Part shown: positions 27,863 through 34,321 of the stretch, piece after piece
Layout of the letters: each line of letters opens with the position of its first letter
Position numbering within the stretch: the stretch's first letter is position 1
Source of the DNA: Oscillochloris sp.
GTDB lineage: Bacteria > Chloroflexota > Chloroflexia > Chloroflexales > Chloroflexaceae
Direction: 5' to 3'
Assembly: GCA_012032775.1 (NCBI GenBank)
Contig: JAAUQO010000048.1
Span: 1-34,321 of the forward strand
Length of the DNA stretch: 34,321 nucleotides
Program-made: the position numbers and the translations under genes
The notes under the pieces: generated by a model
Told to the model about the DNA's origin: nothing
What the model saw: only the letters and a program-made list of their open reading frames with translations
Database searches by the model: none

Positions 27863-27885
27863 AGTTGCCGGCTACGCCGGCAATT
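27863..27885. other. Hairpin between phospholipase D-like and esterase genes
   Basis: TTGCCGGC and GCCGGCAA form a perfect 8-base-pair stem with a 3-base loop, extendable by two pairs. On the minus strand no T-tract follows it, so it may be a leader or processing structure rather than a terminator. Confidence 0.45.
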
Positions 27886-27902
27886 CCAAGCACGCAAAAA
27901 TC

Positions 27903-28580
27903 CTACTCTTCTGATCCGATTCCTGGTGCTTCGTCGAGCCGTTCGCGCAACCACGTCGCCATATCACGCAGGCCGTCGGGATGGATTCCGTGGCCGATCG
28001 GATATTCACGATAGTGGTAGTTTGCCGGCCCCGGCTGCAAGATCGCGGCGCTGCGCCGGCCGGCCTCGACCGGGATCACCTCGTCGTCGGTTCCATGTAA
28101 CTGAAAGATCGGCAGATCGCTCAAACCTGCCGGCGGTTCGGCGGGGCTAAGTTCCGGATCGAGATAACCGCTTACCGCCATGATTCCGCCCAGTTGCTCG
28201 GGAATGCGCATCGCCAGGCCCAGGCTCATGATCGCGCCCTGGCTGAAGCCGAGCAAGTAGGTGCGTTGCGGGTCGGTGCCCAGCCGATCGGGCAGGCTAC
28301 CGACAAATTTCGTCAGCACATCGATCGATTGGGCGCGGGTGTGCGGATCGGGGATAAGCCGCCCTGGCGCACCACCGAGATGGTACCAGGCATAACCGCC
28401 CCAGGGCAATGCCAACACGCCGCGCGCCGCAATCACATGCAAACGCGGGTCGAGGTAATCGGCCAGATCGAAAAGATCGTGTTCGCTGGCGCCGTATCCA
28501 TGCAGCAAAACCAGCAGCGGCGCCGGAGCTGAACTCGTCTGGCGCGGCGGACGTTGAATGGTGTGAATGGTAGTACTCAT
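27903..28580 (-). CDS. Carboxylesterase/phospholipase (alpha/beta hydrolase)
   Basis: A 225-residue member of the phospholipase/carboxylesterase group. Oxyanion region LLHGYGASEHDL (26-37), nucleophile Ser113 in GFSQGA, acid Asp165 or Asp166 in LHGTDDEVIP and base His197 in GHGIHP are all present. The length is right for the family. It hydrolyses short-chain or lysophospholipid esters in the cytoplasm. Its start overlaps the stop of the upstream LysM gene by four bases (ATGA), so the two are translationally coupled. Confidence 0.87.
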   Translation of the reverse strand: MSTTIHTIQRPPRQTSSAPAPLLVLLHGYGASEHDLFDLADYLDPRLHVIAARGVLALPWGGYAWYHLGGAPGRLIPDPHTRAQSIDVLTKFVGSLPDRLGTDPQRTYLLGFSQGAIMSLGLAMRIPEQLGGIMAVSGYLDPELSPAEPPAGLSDLPIFQLHGTDDEVIPVEAGRRSAAILQPGPANYHYREYPIGHGIHPDGLRDMATWLRERLDEAPGIGSEE

Positions 28581-29179
28581 GGCGCTGGAATCGTTAACTC
28601 CTGGCCGACGCGCAGATTGTCGCCTTCGGCCGCTGTCAATCCACTTGCCGCTAAAATCGCTTCTACGCTTACGCCGAAACGCTCGGCGATTCCGCGCAGT
28701 GTATCGCCCGGCTGAACGGTGTATGTTTGTGGTCCCGCAGCGGGCGGCTCGGCTGTTGCAGTCGGCTCGGCTGTTGCAGTCGGCTCGGTTGTTGCAGTCG
28801 GCTCGGCTGTCGCAGTCGGCTCGGCTGTTGGGGTGGCGCTGGCGGTCGGTGTGACGCTCGGGCGCGGGGTAAGAGTCGGGATATCGGGCGGCAACGGGAT
28901 ATCGGGCGGGATTTCGTCGATCGGCAGATCCGGCGGCAGCGCTATATCATTGACCCGAGTGCCGGGTAGCAGAAGCGTTAGCTCACCGACGCGCAGGGCG
29001 CCGACTTCGGCCCGGGCAAGTACAAGCGTGCTGGCAATTGCCACTGCAAACACCAATGCGACGGCGCCAATTGTGCCGCGCTCGCCGAGTCGGTTCGAAA
29101 TGAATCGGATGAACAATGCGGCGGGCAACGGCAGTACCAATGCCAACACCAGCAATATGTAAACAAGTGTCGCAGACAT
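28577..29179 (-). CDS. LysM-domain protein with membrane anchor and Thr/Ala/Pro linker
   Basis: A 200-residue protein. One or two membrane helices in residues 1-55 are followed by a Pro/Asp-rich region, a tandem Thr/Ala/Glu/Pro linker (about 110-148) and a C-terminal LysM domain (154-198, YTVQPGDTLRGIAERFGV through LRVGQELTIP). LysM binds N-acetylglucosamine-containing glycans such as peptidoglycan. The linker is encoded by 18-base tandem repeats and resembles the flexible spacers of Chloroflexota surface proteins. It precedes and overlaps the esterase gene. Confidence 0.85.
   Translation of the reverse strand: MSATLVYILLVLALVLPLPAALFIRFISNRLGERGTIGAVALVFAVAIASTLVLARAEVGALRVGELTLLLPGTRVNDIALPPDLPIDEIPPDIPLPPDIPTLTPRPSVTPTASATPTAEPTATAEPTATTEPTATAEPTATAEPPAAGPQTYTVQPGDTLRGIAERFGVSVEAILAASGLTAAEGDNLRVGQELTIPAP
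28746..28831. repeat. 18-bp tandem repeat encoding the LysM-protein linker
   Basis: The unit GGCTCGGCTGTTGCAGTC recurs at 28746, 28764, 28782 and 28800, with a partial fifth copy and a few substitutions. Its length is a multiple of three, so copy-number changes would leave the frame open and only lengthen the linker. Confidence 0.85.
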
Positions 29180-29199
29180 AGTCCGCGCATTGTACCATT

Positions 29200-29251
29200 T
29201 CTTGTTTGGGTGGATTTGGCAGTGTAGCTGTCAAATCCACCTGAACAAGAG
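29200..29251. other. Long near-perfect hairpin after mutS2
   Basis: GGTGGATTTG pairs with CAAATCCACC around a central loop, and outer TCTTGTT (29200-29206) pairs with AACAAGA (29244-29250). Together they give roughly 20 pairs with few mismatches. It lies directly after the mutS2 stop and before the LysM gene. No T-tract follows on the minus strand, so it may be an mRNA end stabiliser or repeat rather than a classical terminator. Confidence 0.55.
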
Positions 29252-29254
29252 AAA

Positions 29255-31776
29255 TTAGCGTTCGACAAGGTTCGCGACGGTCACACCATCGCCGCCGTCA
29301 CGTCCGCCGGAGGTGAATGAATTGACCAACGGATGGCTTTGCAGTGCCTCACGCACCACCTGGCGTAATGCACCGGTGCCTTTGCCATGCAAGAGACGTA
29401 CCTGATGCAGTCCGGCCAGATATGCGTCGTTCAGGTAGCGATCCAACCGATCGCCGACTTCGCTCACTCGCCAGCCGCGCATGTCGAAGGTCATCGACAC
29501 ATCGGGTGCGGTCGGTACGCTAACGCTGCGCTGCGTGCGATACTCGCGCTGTTCGGGCTTCTTGTCGTTCTTTTCGCGGCTGAGTTCGCGTAGATCGACC
29601 GTCATGCGGAAGCCGCCGACCTGCACCTGGGCCTGGTTGTCGTCCGGGTCGATCGACATAATTTCGCCACTGAGGTTGACCGAGCGCACATGTACCGTAT
29701 CGCCGACTTGAAGCGATCGTTCGGCTGGTGCGGCCGGTGGCGCAGGTTTGGCCGGCGGCGCTTTCCGAACAGCCTGCTCTTTCAACTCGGCGCTGCCGGC
29801 GGCGATGCGTTGTTCGGCCTCTTCGAGCCATTGGCGCGAGATCGAAACACTGCGGAAGTCGTCACGCATGCGCCGGAGTTGGGCACGCAAATCGCGCAGT
29901 TCCTGCTCAAGTTCTTCGCGGGCGGCAAGTTCTTCAGCCTCGCGGCGCTCCTGGAATTCGCGCAGCTCCTGTTCCAGTCGATCGCGGTATTTCTCGGCGT
30001 CGGCGCGCAACTCTTCCGATCGTTGGAGCGCCGCCTGAACCTCTTCGCGTTCGCGATGAATGCCGGCCAGCAAATCTTCTACTGCTGCATCATTGCGATC
30101 GATGGTGCTGCGTGCTCGCTCGACCAGATCCTCTGCCAGGCCCAACCGGCGGGCGATCGCCAGGGCGTTCGAGCGGCCGGGTAAACCGATGCTGAGCCGG
30201 TAGGTCGGCGCGAGCGTCTCAAGATCGAACTCCACCGAGGCATTTTGAACACCGGCGGTGTTGTACGCGAAGGCCTTTAGTTCGGCGTAATGGGTTGTCG
30301 CAATGCCGAGTACGCCCAGGTTCAGCAGGCGTTCGACAATCGCCCGCGCCAGTGCCGCACCCTCGACCGGATCGGTGCCGGCGCCTAACTCATCGAACAG
30401 AACCAGTGCCGCCGGGCGGTCGGCCGACAGCAGTTCGTAGCGGTCGGCATCCCAGATATCGTCGCCGAGTGGACTCGCTTCCAGCGCGCCGAGTACCCGG
30501 ATAATGTTCGACATATGCGACGAGAAGGTCGAGAGACTCTGCTCGATACTCTGTTCGTCGCCGATATCGGCGAACACATGGCCGAAGACCGGCAGGCGGG
30601 CCGGGGCATCGGCCGGAATATGCAAACCGGCCTGTGCCATCAATGCGAGCAGGCCGGTCGTTTCAGGGCTACGGTTTTACCGCCGGTGTTGGGGCCGGTG
30701 ATCAACAGAAGCCGAAAATCACCGCCAAGCCAGACCGTTGTCGGCACCACAGTACGCTGATCGAGCAGCGGATGGCGGGCATTCGGCACAAACAGCGGCG
30801 CGGTTGGGTCGCCGGGAGCAGTGGCGGGCTGTGTAGCGGGCAGATCGGTTTGCCAGGCGCCGGGCGTATGATCGGGGCTCCAGGCGGTCATCTGGGGATT
30901 GGTACAGCGCAGGGCTTCGGCGTAGCGGGCTTTGGCGATCGCGAGGTCGATTTCGGCCAGAGTTTCGACCGCGCCGACCAGGTTTGCACTCTGGGTGCCG
31001 ACCAGATCGGAGAGCGCGGCCAGGATGCGTGCGACCTCTTCCTCTTCGGCCGACTGCAACTCGCGCCAACGATTATTCAGCTCCACCACCGCCATCGGCT
31101 CGATATAGAGCGTTGCGCCGGAGCTGGATTGATCGTGAACGAGACCACGCATATTGCGGCGGTGGCTGGCCTTTACCGGCACCACATAGCGCCCGTTGCG
31201 CACCGTGATAATCGCCTCCTGAAGTGCGCCCGAGCTCGTGTTGGCGGCCAGGATCGACTGCAACTTCTCCTGGACGCGGGCGAAGGCGATCTTGATTTCG
31301 CGGCGCAGGCGCGAGAGTTCAGGGCTGGCGTTATCGAGTACGGCGCCGTCTTCGCCGATCGCGCGCAGGATCGCATCCTCAAGATTCTGCACCAGCGGCA
31401 GGAATGTCGCCTGCTCAATCAACAGCGGAAAGCGCACACCGTCGAGGCGAATAAGCCGGGCGCGCAACTGCCGGATCGCGCCGAGGGTCGCGGCGATCTC
31501 CAGGAGCGATGCGCCATCGAGCACACCGCCGCGCTCGGCATGGCGAGCGGCGCGGCGAATATCACGAGCGCCGCCGATTGTCGTATCGGGATATTCGTCG
31601 AGCAGCGTGCGGGTTTCGGCGGTAAATGCCAGCCGTCGCCGCACCTCAACCGGATCGACGCTGGGATCGAGGTTCAGCGCCAACTCACGTGAGGCGCTGA
31701 ATCCGACATGGCGCGCCAGTTGCTCGCGGATCTTAGGAAACTCAAGTGTCTGAAGGGTTTGTTCTGCAATAGCCAT
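29255..31776 (-). pseudogene. mutS2: MutS2-type ATPase (endonuclease MutS2), frameshifted
   Basis: A core domain ends in LLLITGPNTGGKTVALK (Walker A at 361-368), then the frame breaks after six residues. In the other frame LMAQAGLHIPA continues, followed by Walker B in LVLFDELGAGTDPVEGAAL, a long coiled coil (EEVQAALQRSEELR through RREAEELAAREELEQ), and a C-terminal Smr nuclease domain (DMRGWRV, LLHGKGTGALR). Adding one base at TTT 30661-30663 (AAA on the coding strand) restores ALKTTGLLALMAQAG and an 840-residue protein. MutS2 acts on branched DNA or stalled ribosomes and influences recombination. The break in the invariant ATPase region would be inactivating if real. Confidence 0.88.
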
Positions 31777-31833
31777 GATCGTTCAGATAGTACATTCGCG
31801 TTATTGTCGCGGCAAAGCCGTGATTACAACGCG

Positions 31834-31868
31834 AAAAACAAATGGGGCGTGCGGTACGCGCACGCCCC
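31834..31868 (-). terminator. Rho-independent terminator of the cvpA gene
   Basis: On the minus strand GGGGCGTGCG and CGCACGCCCC form a 10-base-pair stem with a 5-base loop (31844-31868), followed by ATTTGTTTTT (31843-31834). It lies 58 bases after the cvpA stop, so mutS2 is probably not in the same transcript. A second hairpin, CCACACGC/GCGTGTGG (31887-31904), lies between. Confidence 0.85.
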
Positions 31869-31925
31869 GACATTCCATTCAGGGTACCACACGCAGGCGT
31901 GTGGCGGTATCAGACGGATGATGGA

Positions 31926-32477
31926 CTATTGGATGGCGAAGATCAGGGCTGCGCCGTCGGGGAGAAATGGATCGACCAGGGAATAGGTTTGCGGCAAGAT
32001 GCTGTTGGCGAAGAAACTAAGAATCTGCGATGTTGCCACCGAGCGCCCCAGCGAACGCATAATTGGAAAATCGATCGTCTGGCCGCCGCGCACGATCATC
32101 AAATTCCAGAGCAGCACGGCGAAAATTCCGACCAGCAGTGCGCCCATGATCATGCCCAGCAGCGTTCCGACAATCCGGTCGAGGTATTGCAGTTGGCCGG
32201 GCAATTGCGCATAGCGAAAGGTGTAGAAACCGGCAATTGAGAGCAACACCATCGCCAAAAACATCACCAACGTAAATCCGATATACTGCCCGACGAAGCG
32301 CTCGGTATCAAATTGAACCACCAGAAAATTGCCTACCGCCGGGTAGTACAGGCTAGCCAGCACCAGGCTCAGGTAGAAGGCGAAGATCAATACCAGCAAT
32401 TTGATCATACCCTGAAAGAAGCCGGTGGACAGCATGCCGAAAAACAACAAAATCAACACAAGATCAATAAAATTCAT
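31926..32477 (-). CDS. CvpA family membrane protein
   Basis: A 183-residue protein with four membrane helices. The start MNFIDLVLILLFFGMLSTGFF resembles the CvpA N-terminus (D after a short hydrophobic run, then a glycine-containing turn), and a middle segment LDRIVGTLLGMIMGALLVG carries the conserved glycine-rich helix. CvpA was named for colicin V production but its general role is in the envelope. ATG 32477 has GGAGC ten bases before it. A promoter with an extended -10 is seen upstream, and a strong terminator follows. It is adjacent to mutS2, as in several other bacteria. Confidence 0.82.
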   Translation of the reverse strand: MNFIDLVLILLFFGMLSTGFFQGMIKLLVLIFAFYLSLVLASLYYPAVGNFLVVQFDTERFVGQYIGFTLVMFLAMVLLSIAGFYTFRYAQLPGQLQYLDRIVGTLLGMIMGALLVGIFAVLLWNLMIVRGGQTIDFPIMRSLGRSVATSQILSFFANSILPQTYSLVDPFLPDGAALIFAIQ

Positions 32478-32579
32478 TGCACTGCTCCATATGAGCGCGC
32501 CGCAGCGCTGAAACAACATCGGCCTGAACGAAATATGCGCGTCTCGATGCGCTATATGAGTATAAGTGCCGCTGCAACG

Positions 32580-32588
32580 ATTATAGCA
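32580..32588 (-). promoter_or_regulatory. Candidate extended -10 promoter of cvpA
   Basis: On the minus strand TGCTATAAT contains a consensus TATAAT (32585-32580) preceded by the TGn extension. No good -35 hexamer is visible, which is compatible with an extended -10 promoter. Confidence 0.5.
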
Positions 32589-32625
32589 CAGGCCCTCCAT
32601 CAGTCCGATCTCAGCCTTAGGACAG

Positions 32626-32653
32626 TTGACATCATACAACGGCGCGCTAAGAT
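32626..32653 (+). promoter_or_regulatory. Candidate promoter of the MFS transporter gene
   Basis: A consensus TTGACA (32626-32631) is followed after 16 bases by TAAGAT (32648-32653). It lies 73 bases before ATG 32727 and is divergent from the cvpA promoter. Confidence 0.5.
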
Positions 32654-32726
32654 ACCGATCGAATCGGCGAGGGCGTCTCGCCGAAAGCATCATTGCATGC
32701 CGCCACGTTGCGGCAAGGAACATGCT

Positions 32727-34118
32727 ATGGGCGTGCTCGGTCGGGCTCGTCATTCAGCCTCAATCTCGCAATCTCCCGTTGTTCTCCCCGTTGCACCGCC
32801 GGAACCGATAATCGCGCCTGAGCCACTTAGCCCCGCCGAGGTTCGGCGGGGTCTCCGTATTTCAACCGTCGAAGGGGCCGTCGCCACGGTGCATATCAGT
32901 ATTACCGGCGCGATCGGCGGTAGTGTGTTTCTCACCGGCTTTGCCCTTATGCTCGGCGCCGACAATTTCCAACTCGGTATACTCGGCGCGCTGCCGTTTA
33001 TCGGCCAGATGTTCCAGTTTGTCGGCGCCTATCTTGAAGCGTTGTTCGGCAATCGGCGTCGCCTGGTGCTGCTGGGCTCGCTGTTGGGCCGGTTGGTCTG
33101 GGCGCTGGTGTTAACCCTGCCGTTCCTGGGGCTTGCGCCGGCGCTGCAACTGACGATCTTTTTTGTGGGTTTAGGCATTTCGTACGCCTGTAACGGCGTT
33201 GCCGGCAACGCCTGGCTCAGTTGGATGAGCGATCTGGTGCCGCCGCGGCGCCGCGGTAGCTATTTCGGCGTTCGTAATACGGTCGCCGGGCTTTCGGCAA
33301 TGCTCAGCGTGTACCTGGCCGGCCAGGCGCTCGACTATGCCCGCGCCGGCGGTTCGGAAGCTCAGGGCTACGCGATTGTTTTTGGTGTGGCGGTGCTGGC
33401 GGCGTTGGGCGCAGCACTGTTGATCGCCCGACAGCCGGAACCACCGCTGACCCCGAAGCCACAGGTGAGCATCACAAATCTTTTGAGTGGACCGTGGCGT
33501 GATATACGCTTCCGCAGCTTTGTCCTTGGTGCAACCGGTTGGGCCTTTGTTACCGGCATTTCAGGCCCGTTCTTCAATGCCTATGGGCTAACGACCCTCG
33601 GCCTCAGCTTCTCAACCCTGGCGCTGACGGCGATCGTTACCAGCGGCGTCAGCCTGATCTTCACACCGCTGATCGGTCAACTCCAGGATCGCCTCGGTGA
33701 TCGGTTGGTGCTGGCCCTTTGTATGTTAGGCACCGTGCTCTTGCCGTGGGGCTGGGTTTTCTCGACGCCAGGCAATATTTTGCCGCTCTGGCTGACGGCG
33801 ATCTTCTCAGGGGTGTTCTGGCCGGGTGTCAATCAGGGCTTAACCAACCTGCTTATGGATCGCTCGCCGGCCGACCAGCGTGGGGCGGCGATGGCGACCC
33901 ACAGCGCGCTCATCGGGATCGGCACCCTGGTTTCGGGGCTGCTCGGCGGAGCACTCGCCGGTATCCTTGTCCACGTCCAGTTGAACGTAGGTGTGGCGAT
34001 CCTCGGCAACCTGACCATGCTGTTCGCCGTAAGCAGTCTGGGCCGTCTGTTGATCGCCGGGGCGCTCTGGCATATATTGCGTGGCGAGAAGATCCCTGCG
34101 CTGATGCCTGAGGGGTGA
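32727..34118 (+). CDS. Major facilitator superfamily transporter
   Basis: A 463-residue protein with about twelve membrane helices. A soluble N-terminal region rich in proline (residues 10-40) is followed by the first helix pair, then DLVPPRRRGSYFGVRNTVAGL, which has the charged loop and RG motif of MFS proteins between helices 4 and 5. DRSPADQRGAAMATHSALIGIG is the equivalent loop in the second half. Substrate is unknown; sugar, drug or small-molecule export are all possible. ATG 32727 with AAGGAA upstream is chosen, since the open frame to 32313 is antisense to cvpA. The stop lies inside a 14-base tandem repeat. Confidence 0.82.
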   Translation: MGVLGRARHSASISQSPVVLPVAPPEPIIAPEPLSPAEVRRGLRISTVEGAVATVHISITGAIGGSVFLTGFALMLGADNFQLGILGALPFIGQMFQFVGAYLEALFGNRRRLVLLGSLLGRLVWALVLTLPFLGLAPALQLTIFFVGLGISYACNGVAGNAWLSWMSDLVPPRRRGSYFGVRNTVAGLSAMLSVYLAGQALDYARAGGSEAQGYAIVFGVAVLAALGAALLIARQPEPPLTPKPQVSITNLLSGPWRDIRFRSFVLGATGWAFVTGISGPFFNAYGLTTLGLSFSTLALTAIVTSGVSLIFTPLIGQLQDRLGDRLVLALCMLGTVLLPWGWVFSTPGNILPLWLTAIFSGVFWPGVNQGLTNLLMDRSPADQRGAAMATHSALIGIGTLVSGLLGGALAGILVHVQLNVGVAILGNLTMLFAVSSLGRLLIAGALWHILRGEKIPALMPEG

Positions 34119-34171
34119 TGCCTGAGAGTTGATGCCTGAGGGGTGATGCCTGATGCTTGATGCCGGTTGTG
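34102..34171. repeat. 14-bp tandem repeat spanning the end of the transporter gene
   Basis: The unit TGATGCCTGAGGGG recurs at 34102, 34116 and 34130, then degrades at 34144 and 34158. The stop codon of the transporter (34116-34118) is within the second unit. Because 14 is not a multiple of three, slippage would alter the C-terminus or move the stop. Confidence 0.75.
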
Positions 34172-34191
34172 GCTCAGGTATCAGGCATTTT
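34146..34191 (+). terminator. Weak terminator-like hairpin after the transporter
   Basis: ATGCCTGA (34146-34153) pairs with TCAGGCAT (34181-34188), followed by four T residues. The loop is long (27 bases), and alternative pairings exist with other copies of the repeat. Confidence 0.4.
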
Positions 34192-34197
34192 GGGTAG

Positions 34198-34287
34198 CAA
34201 TCCTATCTGAGTTGTGAAGGCGGTTCTGCGTACTGATACTGCGGTTCTGGGTTCTGGGTTCTCGGTTCTGGTAGGATTGCTATATAT
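34198..34287. repeat. 90-bp dispersed repeat, copy 2
   Basis: It is identical to 11857-11946 except for one G/T difference. Here the terminal inverted repeat is longer: AGCAATCCTA (from 34196) and TAGGATTGCT. It lies in non-coding DNA after the transporter gene, next to the right edge of the window, and no gene is visible beyond it. Confidence 0.75.
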
Positions 34288-34321
34288 TCACAACCCGAAT
34301 GTAACTCATACCTGGATCGAA

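Noticed and set aside
28746..28831. CRISPR-like repeat array
   Set aside because: The repeats are 18 bases, directly abutting without spacers, and code for a protein linker.
30634..31692. A 352-codon + strand frame opposite mutS2
   Set aside because: It is the antisense shadow of the MutS2 core domain.
32313..32726. N-terminal extension of the MFS transporter to 32313
   Set aside because: It is antisense to cvpA, polar and Gln/His-rich, and has no start signal, whereas ATG 32727 has AAGGAA upstream.

Overview
The window looks like a chromosomal segment of a Chloroflexota bacterium, probably near the Chloroflexales. This is inference from gene style: GC-rich DNA, Thr/Ala/Pro-rich LysM proteins, extracellular GH-A hydrolases with LGFP-like repeats, DUF2142 and several GT-C membrane proteins, a MutS2 and a CvpA. 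No rRNA or tRNA gene was recognised, so placement rests on protein character only.

Layout. (1) 1-10687, all on +: a surface-polysaccharide locus. It holds the end of a Wzx-type flippase, a Wzy/O-antigen-ligase-like polymerase, three GT4 glycosyltransferases, four SAM-methyltransferase-like proteins, a nucleotide-sugar epimerase and a WecG/TagA/CpsF (GT26) transferase. Many genes overlap or nearly touch, which suggests one or a few long operons. (2) 10698-13020: an AT-richer island with a divergent restriction-modification set: a C5-cytosine DNA methyltransferase (-), a two-ORF PD-(D/E)xK endonuclease (+) and a ribbon-helix-helix protein (+). A 90-bp repeat lies in the divergent promoter region, and a second copy with one base difference lies at 34198-34287. 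The island is followed by a gene-free stretch bounded by attC-like inverted repeats (13036-13267). (3) 13422-20192: a DUF2142 membrane protein, a GT-C membrane glycosyltransferase and two paralogous secreted GH-A hydrolases. (4) 20326-29179: kynureninase, another GT-C protein, a DA1-like zinc-ribbon metallopeptidase, a membrane-anchored alpha/beta hydrolase, a DegT-type aminotransferase, a cardiolipin-synthase-like protein, a carboxylesterase and a LysM protein. (5) 29255-34118: MutS2, CvpA with a clear terminator, and an MFS transporter divergent from cvpA.

A recurring oddity is that five recognisable genes (a GT4, the epimerase, the endonuclease, a GH-A hydrolase and mutS2) are each broken, or apparently broken, by what reads as a single missing base. 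At least three of these lie in short homopolymers. Systematic base under-calling explains this more simply than five independent pseudogenes, but it needs checking against reads.

The genes of region 1 would cooperate in assembling, exporting and decorating (methylating) a cell-surface glycan. Region 3 carries envelope GT-C enzymes next to secreted glycosidases that may act on the same or related glycans. The restriction-modification island appears to be an insertion between the two.
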